From NCBI GenBank assembly GCA_018894105.1, contig CM032122.1:39773404-39837403 (forward strand): a DNA stretch of 64,000 nucleotides, in the 5' to 3' direction. The stretch is from Jacaranda mimosifolia. Its lineage: Eukaryota > Streptophyta > Magnoliopsida > Lamiales > Bignoniaceae. Positions within the stretch are counted from its first letter, which is position 1, and each line of letters begins with the position of its first letter. A program made the translations under genes and the position numbers. Of this stretch, positions 26,486-38,184 are shown piece by piece. The notes below the pieces were generated by a model. It made no database searches and was not told the origin of the DNA. It was given only the letters and a program-made list of their open reading frames with translations.

Positions 26486-27631
26486 AATTTTAGAAAGCAA
26501 TGATGTGAATAATTTACTACATGATGATTTGTGAGTTTCATTATCTAGAAAATTTGACCAAATGCTTCCTTGATTTCCAAATCACTATTGTGCTATTTCT
26601 TTATCAAAAAAGGGTCAATAGATTTTTCCCCTTAATTTTCGCGCCCAAGATAATATCACGATGAATATACATTTAATAAATCTATTTTTTTGTACTTAAA
26701 ATTTAAATGTATTTATTTCTAATATTTGCACACCGATAACTGTATGTGTCAAACTCTCATTTAAATACATGCAAATTTTGGAAGAAAAAAAAAAAGAATT
26801 ACCAAGAAAAATTATTTAGTAAGTCTAAATTAAAGGTGTTACATGGATTCCATCCTAAAAGTTCAAATAAAATGTATATATATTGTTGAAACGTAATTGT
26901 TTGTGTGACATTTCAACCCTAATTAAGTCAAAAAAAAAAATATATACAATTTTTGTTTTTAATTTCACATTCCTAGGGTAAAGAAATTTTACCTACCAAT
27001 TGATGGATGCTGTCCTAAAATTTCCCATTATATGATTTTTTTTTTTATTTATACACACGCAATTTTAGAAAGCAATGATGTGAATAATTTACTATATGAT
27101 GATTTGTGAGTTTCATTATCTAGAAATTTTGACCAAATGCTTCCTTGATTTCCAAATCACTATTGTACTATTTCTTTATCAAAAAAGGGCCAATAGAATT
27201 TTTCCCCTTAATTTTCGGTTCCCAAGATAATATCACGATGAATATACATTTAATTAAACTACTTTTTTGTACTTAAAATTCAAATGTATTTATTTCTAAT
27301 ATTTGCACACTGATAACTGTATGTGTCAAACTCTCATTTAAATATAGGTAAATTTTGGAAAAAGCAAAAAAAAGAATTACCAAGAAAAATTATTAAGTCT
27401 AAATTAAAGGTGTTACATGGATTCTATTCTAAAAGTTCAATAAAATGTATATATATTGTTGAAACGTAATTGTTTGTGTGACATTTCAACCCTAATTAAG
27501 TCAAAAAAAAAAATAATACATTTTTTGTTTTTAATTTCACATTCCTAGGGTAAAGAAGTTTTACCTACCAATTGATGGATGTTGTCCTAAAAATTTTCCA
27601 TTACTTTTTAGCCCTAAAAGAGTTTATTGAT
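26486..27631. repeat. Tandem segmental duplication, period about 575 bp
   Basis: The block starting AATTTTAGAAAGCAATGATG occurs at 26486 and again at 27061 and stays alignable for over 540 bases with few differences and small indels. Copy 1 ends in TTTTATTTATACACACGC, which matches the tail of the SINE that lies just beyond copy 2. No gene is contained. Confidence 0.9.
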
Positions 27632-27745
27632 TTTTATTTTTTTATTTATACACACATACGCATATCAGGAACCCGTTAAGACTCGAACTTCTGACCTTCC
27701 ACATTATATGAAAATTTTATGTTATTGGACCACAGGCCACTTGGC
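27632..27745 (-). mobile_element. tRNA-derived SINE, copy C
   Basis: Minus-strand copy of the same family: A-rich tail, TATGCGTATGTG, then box B region AGAAGTTCGAGTC and a head matching GCCAAGTGGCCTGTGGTCC. A weak 6-base flanking repeat ATTGAT (27626-27631 and 27746-27751) may be the target duplication. Confidence 0.75.
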
Positions 27746-27751
27746 ATTGAT

Positions 27752-30579
27752 GAATTACTTGTGGAGCTTTTAAATGATTATAATTATTATGTGGAGAAGT
27801 CTCTCTCTTCTTGAGTGGCTTTAATTGGCCAATTTAATATTTAAAATAATTTTCCTAAAGTTTGTAATTAATGACTTTGATACGGCAGTAAATAATTAGT
27901 CCTATGCCTAACCAACATAATCAAGGCACCGTCGTGGCCTCTTTTTCCCTCTCTAGTTGACTAATTATTTCTTTTCATTTTTTTTAACTTGACTCCTTTT
28001 ACTGAAATAATTGTCCCAAGAATAATTGAGTTAAGAAGCTTGGAATTGACAAGACAAAGTTGTGTTATTTCGCAGCAAATTATGTGGCTCAATAAATATT
28101 GCCCATTATACTTCTTCAATTTGTGATATAACTAAAATTAGCAACACATAAATGAATCTAGTAAATGGGATCGAGAAAAATTGTTGAGAATGTTCTTGTA
28201 GAAAAAAAAGAATGATCGGCCTTTAGAGTAATCATAGAATACCTATCGCTGTAAAATATTAAATTAGTTTTACAGTTCAGATTACAAATTCATCATCAAA
28301 GTTTCATAAAAATATCAATCAAACTGAAGTCTTTTATCGTAAAAATGATTAATTTACAAATTATTATGCCAAATTGGTCACAAATATTCCTCATAATGTA
28401 AAAACATTTTACTATTTTTTGAATAGTAAAACCATGTTAGTGAACTTGTTATTGCAAGTTCATTTCAACATTTCACAAGCCTTTTTTGGCAATTATACCA
28501 TCATTCCCTCATAAAAATTAAAATTGGAAGGGCATTTTTGTCAAACTAGTGAAAGAAGTATCACATTGACATTTTTCCAAATTCCAAGACCCACACACCA
28601 AAGAGAAAGATGGCTTGCTTTTGAAAAAGATGCAATTCATAGTGGAGAGGGTCATATTCTTGATATAAATAGAAAGAACTTTTGAGGAAGGATTTGATGT
28701 TAACCAAACAAATGAAGGATTTGGTTCCATCCATTTTAACAAAGATTAATTTGCAAATATTAAAAAACTAATTAATCCTTTCAATAATTCAATCAATAAT
28801 CTACAATACTTCAAAAATACAGATATAATAAGACAAATACAACATGTCCGCGAATGACTAGATAAGCAGCAAAAATGTTTGAAGGACGTCAAAAAAACTA
28901 ACTCCAAACTTTCCTAACTATTCGTGCATCATACTTTATAAAAAGAGAAAAACTAAATCTATTGTAAACGTGAAAATAAACATTATTTTATATAAAATGG
29001 TGAGAATTATATCACACATCACATCATAAAATGATACTTTCCATCCCAAATAATTGGGGACATTGCACAAAAAACTATACTTTATTGACTTAGTATATAA
29101 ACATGTGCTTTCTTGTCTCCCTACCTCTCCTTTTTCTTCTTTGCTTTCTTATGCAATAGCATGTGGTTGGCTTTATTCTAAAGGAAAATAAGGTAGCCCT
29201 AGAAAATATGATATATTTCCTTTATGGAGTTTGCATTTTAAAATTGGAAGAATACTAATCATATATTCTTATTCTGTACTATGTAATAAGTGTACTATAC
29301 TATTTGTGACAATAAATGGACCTAAAATACATATATAAATCCATTCGTATGGTATACAATTATGATATTTGTTCCTCTTGCAGAATACATTAGAATCATT
29401 AGAAGGGTCCTCTGAGGTGTGAGATCACATTGCAAGGCCAGTTGCACACATGGGCTTCTCACCATTTGTAGATTTAACTTGGCCATTGCCATCATTGCTT
29501 TTGATTCAGACATTATTCATAATACACAAAATCTTCTTTAAGTAGTGTACAGCTCAATGATTTCTAGTTGTCTCTTACTTTGGTAGAATACATTGTTTAT
29601 ACATTATTCAAGAATTGAGGTTATGATATTTTGAATTTGAATAGTTGCATGTATTCGTACAATAGAATTGATTGTATACGTAGAGTCTCATATCATATAG
29701 TTGATGGATTCAGAAAATTTCTTCTAATCGACTATCATTTGATTGAATCAAAGTTGAGTTTAGGTCAGGTTTTTCAAATTTTAAGTTCTGAAATCAAATA
29801 CAGGTTAGGATCGTTGAGAGATTTCTCGATAAAAAACCTTCGTCGATTATATATGGTAAACACACACACACATATATATATATATAGTGTGAAAATAAGA
29901 GTATTTATAAGTGGTGTCACTTGATACAATTCTGTGATTGATATGACCTTCTTTGGACCATTCAGTCCAATGACCCAACGATCAATTGTTAAGGGTAGGC
30001 CGTTACCACCTACCATATTTCCAAAGGCAGTGGATCCATTTGTTGTGCTAGCAGTTTGAATCTTGTGATGATTTAGTACAAGACTGATGGTTTGAACAAT
30101 TTCAAATGTTTGGCAATCAATTTCGGCCAATACCACATCAATAAAGATTATTGTAACTGTACAATGTAAGAAATTAAGCATGCAGCAATGTTGGATGAGT
30201 CTGAAAGTACAAGACAAGCAAGCTCAACAGTTGTACCTTGTCATCAATAGACATCAGAAAATACACAAAACTCCATCTGATCAACTCTCTTGCCAATCAA
30301 TCCTTGTACATGCAGCCAATTGCACAACTACCCCATCCTCCGACGTCGTATCTATGTTCAGTATGAATATCTGACTAGAATGTCATTCAGAACTTCAGTC
30401 TGTAGACCTCAAGTGCTCAATGTCTAAGTAACATTTTTGTCTAAGTTTCGGACGAAACTTTTAGCTAAAACGCAGTAACGATCTGACTATAAAAATCTAA
30501 CCATTGAGGGTGTTAGTACTGAACTACTAATACGACTTACAAAGACACTTATTATAAGGAAATAAGTTTAAGGTTCAGG
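27752..30579. other. Intergenic, no gene recognised
   Basis: Mixed AT-rich sequence. A minus-strand frame of 147 codons (29774-30217) has no family I know, and runs into a CA/TA microsatellite (29859-29886) in its C-terminal part. I do not call it a gene. Confidence 0.45.
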
Positions 30580-31245
30580 GTTGCATTTCCATCTATGTAC
30601 GCAAGTGTTACTCCTGTATTAGGAGTACTGCATACATTTATGTAAAATTGCAAAAGCAAGCTGTCTCAGAAACCTTTGATTAATAGCTTTGGTGCAGTCA
30701 ACTACATAGTATACATGTAAAATCTGCTTTGATATATCAGACAAGCAGATTTTAGTTCGAAAATGACATCAGAAGTCTACTTATTCAGCATGAACTATCC
30801 TTGACTTAGGAAATATTTGTCTGAATAGAATGTTCCACATCAACTGGTGATAACGTTATGTACCATGTTAATACAAGGTGGATTTATTATTTAACTTACG
30901 TTGGGCGATCACGTCAAACTGTGATAATCATGCCACATCAGTATAAGGTAGGTTTCATTATTGGTGTAATGAAATTAATATCGACTTGAAAACGCTTGTT
31001 TATATAGTGTTCCACATGAAGATGAAAATCATATTGCATTAATACAAGGTGGGTTCTGTTGTTGATGTAATAAAATTAATACTTTCGACTCGAAAACACT
31101 TGCCTACATCAAATGTCTCATATCTGTCAAATATTGATAATCATATCACATCAATATAAAGTAAGCTCTATATTTACAGACATGACATGATCTCAAACAC
31201 GATAGTTTCCCACTGAAACTGGGAAACTATTGTATCTCAATAATG

Positions 31246-31602
31246 AAGGGTAGCGCTAGTGCTAGTTGGGATAATTCTCGAACAAAGGAATCTTATTCTG
31301 ATTTTGCGGATGAAACAGCATATGATTTCTAAAAAACCTACCCAGGTGATGAAAATCATTCCTTCTCCGTCCTAAGCTAAGGGGTGGCAGCCTCATTGGA
31401 ATACGGCTGCATCTACTTGTGCTGCCGCTTTTACTTTGATGAATGAAAGATCGACCCCCTCACTCAATCGCCGGGCGCCTTTGTACGATACGAAAAGTTC
31501 GGAAGCCATCAAGCTAGACGCCCTGGCTTTCAGCAGACAAAGGACGGGTGTCGTCCGAGATAGGAGGTTGGGCCAATGTTGGGATAACAACCGGTTGACT
31601 AT
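31246..31602. other. Organelle-like insertion bounded by a 32-bp direct repeat
   Basis: A 357-base block, clearly richer in G and C than its surroundings, lies between two exact 32-base copies (31214-31245 and 31603-31634, beginning TGAAACTGGGAAACTATT). Copy 2 of the tRNA-Lys duplication has only one equivalent of that sequence and no insert. The composition resembles plant mitochondrial intergenic DNA, so a NUMT is my best guess; I cannot name a source gene. The reading frames of 80-90 codons on either strand are not recognised. Confidence 0.5.
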
Positions 31603-32087
31603 TGAAACTGGGAAACTATTGTATCTCAATAATGCCACAAGCAATTCCTTGCTCTCAAGTCTCAATAACAGTTAAGGGTTTAAGCTTTAAGCTTGTCTAT
31701 CACAAGAATTCAAAGGTAAATGTTGAAATACATCCATCCTCTGTCAAGATTTCAACACAGTAAAACAAAACTAGCTCGCAGACAAATAATTTCATAGTAC
31801 TACTGGCAACAGAACCATACAAAAATTAATAAAAGGTTAAAAAATGTGATAGTACATTCTGAAAACTATGCAAAATGGATAAAACCCAGAAATGTTATAA
31901 CGGCAATTTATAGTAAAATTTGAAAAAAAGAATGAAGCAATCGGACCTGTTCACCACCTATAATCGGGGTTTGGAACCAAGGGAAACAGGAGAAGGCAGC
32001 CGTCAATAAAATCAAATGTTTCTTATATAATTTCAGAAAATAAATTTGGGAATATATAATGAATGAAAAATTTTCATACATACCAAC

Positions 32088-32109
32088 AAAAAAAAAAAAA
32101 AAAAAAAAA
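32088..32109 (-). terminator. Pol III terminator of the first tRNA-Lys gene
   Basis: A run of 22 T on the minus strand begins 8 bases after the tRNA 3' end, far longer than the four or more T needed to end Pol III transcription. Confidence 0.85.
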
Positions 32110-32116
32110 CGAAGAA

Positions 32117-32189
32117 CGCCGTCTGTGGGAATCGAACCCACGACCACATGGTTAAAAGCCATGCGCTCTACCGGCTGAGCTAAGACGGC
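32117..32189 (-). tRNA. tRNA-Lys-UUU: tRNA-Lys (anticodon UUU), copy 1
   Basis: A 73-nt cloverleaf with acceptor stem GCCGTCT/AGACGGC and discriminator G. The D-arm contains TAGCTCAGCCGGTAGAGC (box A), the anticodon arm reads CATGG-CTTTTAA-CCATG with anticodon TTT, and the T-arm has GGTTCGATTCC (box B). No intron and no encoded CCA, as expected for a nuclear plant gene. It decodes AAA lysine codons in the cytosol. Confidence 0.98.
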
Positions 32190-32867
32190 TTACTGTTAAT
32201 AGCTTCCCATGTTTACCAAACAATTTTCATAAGGACCATGTTGCATTTCCGTAGACTCGAAAATATTTGATTATCTGCAGCTACAACTATAAGTCTACAT
32301 ATAAAACCTTTTTAGAGATATCTTGATATGTTATACAAGCAAATTTGAGTTTCTTTAGCATGAAGAGGCAAAAATAAAATTAATATAATTTATTCGACGA
32401 AATACTTTTTCTTTCTTATTCCATAAGGTGATAATAATACAAAGTGGATCCCATTATTAATTAAAATAACATAATATCATGGAGAACTTTCCCTTGGTAC
32501 TACTATATCTAAAAAATTCCAAAAGCATTTATTCTTCTCAAGTCTCAGCAACAACAACTAAAGAGTTTATGCTTTTAAGGTTTCCAACCACATTAGTTCA
32601 AAGGTAAATTCTTCCAGAAATTCAATAGCCGGGCATTAAGACAGTAAAATAATAAGAGCAGAAACACAATTCAAATTTATGTAAATCAGACGTTTCACAA
32701 AAACTATACACCATATAAAATATTTAAAAATGTAATATATATTACCATATGAAAATACTCAAAAATTGATAAAAGCAGAAAATGGAGTGAGAAATTTATA
32801 GGTAAATTACTCCAAAATAGATAAATAAAAATAAATAAATATATATATATATACATAGAACCCAATC
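32190..32867. other. Spacer between the two tRNA-Lys genes
   Basis: No gene. It is the second copy of the diverged segmental duplication described at 30580-32940. Confidence 0.6.
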
Positions 32868-32940
32868 CGCCGTCTGTGGGAATCGAACCCACGACCACAT
32901 GGTTAAAAGCCATGCGCTCTACCGGCTGAGCTAAGACGGC
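32868..32940 (-). tRNA. tRNA-Lys-UUU: tRNA-Lys (anticodon UUU), copy 2
   Basis: Identical over all 73 bases to the gene at 32117-32189, including discriminator G, box A and box B. Downstream on the minus strand there is no T-run immediately after the gene. The first TTTTT comes about 37-40 bases away (near 32827-32831), so its transcript would carry a longer 3' trailer. Confidence 0.98.
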
Positions 32941-33286
32941 CTTGATGAACCTCTGAGCAAATGGAGACTGAGGAGGAATGACATCACAAACAAAAGCTCA
33001 AAAGGACAAATGATGCATGAACCATTATATCGTGCAATGTACCACAAAAATCCAATCCCATAATTAATGTTATATAAGTTAATTACTTAAATGTTTTTAT
33101 TTAATATATTTCTTATTTTATGTATTAAATAATTATATTTTAATATGATAAATAGCAATATCAATTTATTTACTTAATCATAATTCAGCTACCGCCAAGT
33201 ATGATTTTCATATTACCAATTTTCAAAACAACCTCCCCCCCTCCCCAGCCAATCTAAAATAAAAAATCAAAAGACTCAAGTTTTAG
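32941..33286. other. Intergenic, no gene recognised
   Basis: AT-rich, with a C-run near 33233-33245. Includes the 5' flank of the second tRNA gene. Confidence 0.5.
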
Positions 33287-33289
33287 TAA

Positions 33290-33663
33290 GGGCATGTTTA
33301 TTTTTGTTTTTTGAACCCATTTTTATTTTTTATTGAAAATAAAAACAAAAAAATCATCAACTTCTCCCCTATTTTTACAAAGATTTTCATTCTCAAAATA
33401 TTTTTTTAAACAAATTTTTACATTCTCTCTCCATTTTCATTTTTCATCACTTTTCATTTTCTCCTATTCACATTTGCACGATTTGCAATACAAAAATATT
33501 ATATTTTTCAAATACAACTTATTTTCAACCCTACATAATCATTACATGTTAAATAAAATATTCAAACAATATTTTATTTTTAAAAACCCCTTTATAACTA
33601 ATTTATTATTATTTTTTTATCAAAAAATAAAAATACCTTCAAAAAATAAATCCAATCGGCCTA
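33290..33663 (+). mobile_element. Tourist-like MITE (family M3), intact
   Basis: 374 bases, flanked by TAA at 33287-33289 and 33664-33666. Starts GGGCATGTTTATTTTTG. It aligns as the reverse complement of 56463-56833, sharing CATTCTCAAAATATTTTTT, TTACATTCTCTCTCC, CACATTTGCACGATTTG and TACATAATCATTACAT. The long reading frame inside is a translation of this repeat. Confidence 0.85.
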
Positions 33664-34058
33664 TAAGTATTACTTACTTGAACAACATAGGAAATTTACT
33701 ATTTAGCTTCATAAATGAGAACAATATATTGGATCTTTAAAGACTAAAATATGTTTTAAAAGTTAGAAGGATATACTTGTCAATTTCACTGTCTTAAAGC
33801 TGCAAATCTCAGGTCAAATTTCAGGAGCGGTGGATTTCCATTCCAATTTCATCTCAGCGCTTTTGACCGTTGGATGAAAACCATCTGACAAAAATATGCC
33901 CATCACAGTTAAAGCAGTGGCACCCCCGTGAATAAGACAAAAATTAAGGGGAATTACGGGAGGTAAATTTGCAAATAAGGACAAAAGTGAGGGGCTACCT
34001 TGGAAAGCCCGATTATTTTAATCCCGGATATAATCCAACGGTTCCGAACTCTCGCTTC

Positions 34059-34068
34059 CTATAAATAT
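34059..34068 (+). promoter_or_regulatory. TATA box of the VOC-domain gene
   Basis: CTATAAATAT lies about 105 bases upstream of the ATG at 34171, followed by a CT-rich leader (TCTCTCTCTTAGGG). This is the expected plant core-promoter layout. Confidence 0.65.
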
Positions 34069-34170
34069 CCCCGCAACTGCACCCTTTCAATCTTCGTATA
34101 TCCATTTCTGCATTTTCTCCATTAACACTTTCTCTCTCTTAGGGCTTTTGTACTCTTTCTCTTCAAGGCC

Positions 34171-35373
34171 ATGGCACAGGAGGCACAAAACGGTGTCGGA
34201 GCTGAGAACGGGTCGAATGTTTCTTCGGTGGTTTTCGCGGCGGTGAAGCCGTGGCTGGTGGTTGAGGCGCCTAAGGCGAATGACGCCGTGCAGTTCTACA
34301 AGGCGGCGTTCGGAGCGGAGGAGGTGAGTCGTGTGAACCATCCTAAGAGAAAGGCGGAGCAGGAGCTCCCTCTCGTTCTCTCCGCTGAGCTGAAGCTTGG
34401 ATCCTCCTCTATAGTTGTCTCTGACCTCACTGATGACTCGTCTGCACCGTAAGTTTTGAAACTTACTCGTTTATAGCTGAATATCATGCATCGTTATAAT
34501 AGTGGAGTTTCCTGTAGTGGTTATTTTTGTAGATCTGTGGTTCTAAAGGTACTATATGTTCTCCGTTTTGCTCAGTGTCGGTCGTATGGTTATCTTTTTT
34601 TGTTAGTAGGATGCTGTAGAAACGCTTTACTTTTTTCCTCTCCTACGCAAATAATTCTCTAGCGAACTATTATCGATTTTCTTTTATTTGCTAGCTTCGT
34701 TCTCCGCTGTTTTTAGTATTTGTGTTTTTTCCCTAGAAAACAGTGATTATTTCTGTCGATAGTTGATGACTCTCAAAGATTGCCTTTTTTAGTTCTGCAT
34801 GTAATTTTTTGGTCCGTAGTCAACTCTGTTTACATGCTTTTATGCCCTCTTTTTTCCGTTCGCTTCCTATTTTGATCAGTCATGCATTCTAGCTGGGTAT
34901 ATGTCTTCGTCTGTAACTGCTTTTAACATAACTAAGGTGTCTTATTTTGTCTTGGGGGCCAATATATTTTGGCTAGCCCTTTGTATCACGGAATTATTTC
35001 TCTTTTCTGACCTCTTTGTCCGCTTCTGCCTCTTCTGACTGAATTTGCGTCCCGTAATTTTAATAATTTTTTCAAACGCTAGTGCCTTTCTGTTGCTGTT
35101 GCGAAATAATTTTAATAAATGTTGTCCTCAATATTTTTATTAATCATTATCAGCGTCAAATCTGCGGTGAGCGGTTGCGTGTTCTGCATCGAGACCGAAG
35201 ACGTTGAAGCTGCCGTCGCCAAAGCGGTTGAGGCCGGCGCCGTTTCCGAAAGTGAGATAGCGGAGGGTGAAGGCGCGTGCTGCGGTGGGCGCGTGGGGAC
35301 AGTGAAGGACCCCTACGGCAACACCTGGCTTATCTGCGCACCTTCTAAGAAGTGCGACAATGTGGCAGCTTAG
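34171..35373 (+). CDS. VOC/glyoxalase-fold small protein, At5g48480-like, 2 exons
   Basis: Exons 34171-34448 and 35154-35373 join at a proline codon (CC/C) to give 165 aa, about the same length as the Arabidopsis relative. The N-terminal half has the VOC pattern VKPWLVVEAPKANDAVQFYK, AAFGAEEVSR, then PLVLSAELKLGSSSIVVSDL. The second half has SGCVFCIETEDVEAAVAKAV and GRVGTVKDPYGNTW, the second beta-alpha-beta unit. VOC proteins include glyoxalase I and dioxygenases that bind metal with His/Glu residues. The metal-binding His of glyoxalase I is not evident at the usual places here, and the biochemical role of this plant group is unknown to me, so no reaction is assigned. No transit peptide is apparent. 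The 705-base intron has no other gene. The GC-rich first exon follows a clear TATA box. Confidence 0.9.
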
Positions 35374-36350
35374 GAGCCGTCCACTTCATCTGATCTGAAC
35401 CCCACCCAATCCGATCCAGTTACTGGATCTCTAGTCTAGGGACTCTTTATATTACTGCTATGTCATTCCTAATTAACCCGCATCTTGATTACTAGACCTG
35501 TAGAAGAAAGGCATACGCGAGCAGTTAGTTGTAGGTTAATCTCTGATCATCGTGGTGCTGATTTGTAGTGAATCTGATCAATCAAACTCGTTTTTACTTT
35601 TTGTTTAACCACGACTTTACCTCTTAGTATATCTCTTAATATATGTGGGCTATCACTAATCAATTGTGTCAATTCGTTGCTGGTAAGATTTTGTTTCCCT
35701 TCTACTTAATCAGGGTAGTTTGGAAACTTGTGGTAGATAAAATCTATTTCGTCTTGGATGGGGTGGATATTTTAATGTCGATGTTGCCAGGTTGCTCGAC
35801 AATCTATTGTGCCTAGATATATGCTTTTTAGGTTAGAGCCTCCTACGGCTACTGCCTTTGGCTTTTACTATTTTTTAAATTAAATAAGTAACTTTCATAC
35901 ATTTATAATTTTTCTAAATAAATTAACAATTGAGAATGGGCATTTAAAAAAAATGAACTTTTGTTTTGAAATATTTATAACACCAAAAATGGGCTTTACG
36001 AGGAAGGGTGCAAGATCTCCGAGATGGACGATGAACGAAAGGGTTGGCGACACGCGTCCTACGAGTTGGGTTTGGCAGCTGGTTTTGAGAAAGATTTGTG
36101 AATCCCCCACTTTATCATGTTTTCATGGTTTTGTTTGTTGGAGTAGATTTCTCGTGAATGGTTGTTTTATTTATTTTTCATTTTTTTGGTGACTGAAATC
36201 TGAAATGTGATCCTCTTTTTTTGATTTATTAACATTATGTGTTGAAAAGTTGATTTTAACTTTTAAAAGTAAAAATGAAGCAAACTGCCTTCTAAATTTT
36301 ATTTAGATTCTTTTCTTACTAAAATCTCAATTCAAACATTATTTGCCTAT
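35374..36350. other. 3' UTR of the VOC gene and intergenic DNA
   Basis: The first 200-350 bases probably belong to the 3' UTR. Beyond that are short unsupported reading frames and no repeat that I could name. Confidence 0.5.
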
Positions 36351-36365
36351 GATTGCTCCTTGTGG

Positions 36366-36578
36366 AGTTGCTTGTAGATCTCTCATATAATACGGAAGGT
36401 CAGGAGTTCGGACTTGCTTGTGGCTCAATAGCATAAATTTCTCATATAATATGAAAGGTTAGGAATTCGGAATTGCTTGTGGCTCAATAGCATAAATCTC
36501 TCATATAATGTGGAAGGTCAGGAGTTCGAGTTTGAACAGACTTTTGATGGGTGTGTATAAATAAATAAAAAAAAAAAC
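36366..36578 (+). mobile_element. tRNA-derived SINE, copy D, with triplicated head
   Basis: Flanked by a 15-base target duplication with one mismatch (36351-36365 and 36579-36593, GATTGSTCCTTGTGG). The tRNA-like head (TTGCTTGTGGCTCAATAGC, then a GTCAGGAGTTCG box B region) occurs three times. The second and third units are 59 bases apart, and the first lacks about 15 bases. Only the last unit continues into the family body (ACTTTTGATGGGTGTG) and A-rich tail. Confidence 0.85.
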
Positions 36579-36980
36579 GATTGGTCCTTGTGGTCATTGC
36601 TAAAGCTGTGGACAATTTAGTATCACTCGAGAGGTTAGTCTCTTGCACATGCATATACACATTTACTTCCTTTAATTTTATGTTTAAAAGAGTCAAAATA
36701 TACAGCATCTCAGTAAATGCAAGCACGTTGGCTGCACGCGGTCGGGTTTGGTCAATTTTGTAAGAAATTTTTTTTATTGAACCCAATATCTATGAAGTTA
36801 ATAAAAGATGAGCGTTTTTTATTTTTTATTTTTTATAATTATAGCTTATTATTTGTAGTTAAATTTAAAAATATAACAACGAGATATATGTACAAGAACT
36901 TATTCTATAACTTCAATGCAAGTAATAGTATTTTTAAGGAAAAGGAATTGTCAACGGGGAGAGAACGTGAAATGAAAACT

Positions 36981-37447
36981 CAGGCCGTTAGGTTTTATTT
37001 TCTGGAGTCATTTTTATTTTTTAGTAAAAATGTATAGTGAAAAGTTAATTAAAAAATGTGTTTTTTAAAATGGAATTGTGTTTGGATGTGTTATTTAGAA
37101 TTGTAAGTTTATATAGTTGTGAAAATGAGATGTATTTGGATATTATGTATTTTTGTATTAAAAGTTGTGTATTTTTTGAATTTGAATTGATGATGTGATG
37201 TGTAATTATTTGAAAAAAATAATATTATAATTTGAATTTAAATTTATAATATTTTTGTGGTGAATGTTGTTTGAGAAGTATTGGAAAAATAAAAAAATAG
37301 ATATAGGTATAATAGGAGGAAATAGGTATGAAATGGAGAGAAAATGTAAAAAAGAATATTTTGAGAATAGAAATATATAAAAAAATAGTATAGAAGTTGA
37401 TAATTTTCTATTTTTATTTTCAGTAGAAAATGAAAACAAACGAACCC
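36981..37447 (-). mobile_element. Tourist-like MITE (family M3), enlarged copy
   Basis: Same order of blocks as 56463-56833 (GTGAAAAGTTAATTA, AATATTTTGAGAATAGAAA, ATTTTCAGTAGAAAATG, AAACAAACGAACCC). It is about 90 bases longer, with extra AT-rich sequence in the middle. Target duplications are no longer clear. Confidence 0.7.
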
Positions 37448-38181
37448 TTTATAAAAGATTGGAAAACTTTTTATTATTAGCTAAAAATATACTCAAAAGA
37501 AACTATTATGTAAATGTAATATGTACATATAAAAGTCTTCAACCCACCATTTTACCTGACTCTTGCGAGTTTTAACAATATAACACGAAGTAAAATTGTG
37601 AAGAGCAAGTTATATACACAATACGAGTCCAACTACTTTCAGAACTAAACCAATCATTTTTATGCTTAGAACTCGTTTTCAAGTGGGCTTAATTACTGAA
37701 GTATGGGGTCCGTGATCTTTTAAATCAGTTAAAACGGGCAAATTTTGATCTTGGGCAAATTCACATACCTAATTAAGTTAGGTCGAAATGTGAATGTTCG
37801 GATTTATGTACATTTGTTGACATTATTTTAAAAATAAACTAAAATGGCATTATTTATAATGTGAAATTTTCATTAATAATTTAGTTTTTGACACGTCACA
37901 ATTGCGTGAGCATTGTGGGCAACTTTTATTTCATGCCATATGTTTTTCCTTTTCCTTTCTGTGTAGAATACAAGTTGATCACGAGCCACAAACCATGGAT
38001 AAAAATATTACACCATGGTTAACAATATCCCATTTCTTGCTCATGAAAAGTAAAGGGATTATATGTATCCATGAATGCATTATCTTCTTGGCTTTTATCG
38101 AAGATTTCATATTATAATTTATATGTCGGATTTTGTCCACATGACCCGATAGCCATTATAGAATATGAAATACTGATAAAC
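37448..38181. other. Intergenic, no gene recognised
   Basis: AT-rich. The 71-codon plus-strand frame at 37902 has no features of a known protein. Confidence 0.5.
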
Positions 38182-38184
38182 TTA

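Larger units (their letters stand above)
30580..32940 (-). repeat. Diverged tandem segmental duplication carrying the tRNA-Lys genes
   Basis: The upstream flank and tRNA of copy 1 (about 30580-32189) align in order with copy 2 (about 32235-32940). Shared landmarks are GTTGCATTTCC, TGATAT...ACAAGCA(G/A)ATTT, a CTCAAGTCTCA block (about 31655 and 32538) and TTCAAAGGTAAAT (about 31709 and 32599). Flanks are well diverged while the tRNA genes are identical. Copy 1 also contains internal repeats of an AATACAAGGTGG-type unit (about 30870-31160) and the insertion at 31246-31602. Confidence 0.65.

Noticed and set aside
29774..30217. 147-codon minus-strand reading frame
   Set aside because: No known family, no start or promoter context, and its end is a translated CA/TA microsatellite.
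31393..31675. 80-90 codon frames in the 31-kb insertion as a possible gene
   Set aside because: Both strands are open to a similar extent, no family is recognised, and the block looks like inserted organelle-type DNA.
33333..33740. 135-codon plus-strand reading frame
   Set aside because: It translates the M3 MITE; the residue mix is F, S, N, K and I rich, as expected from AT-rich repeat DNA.
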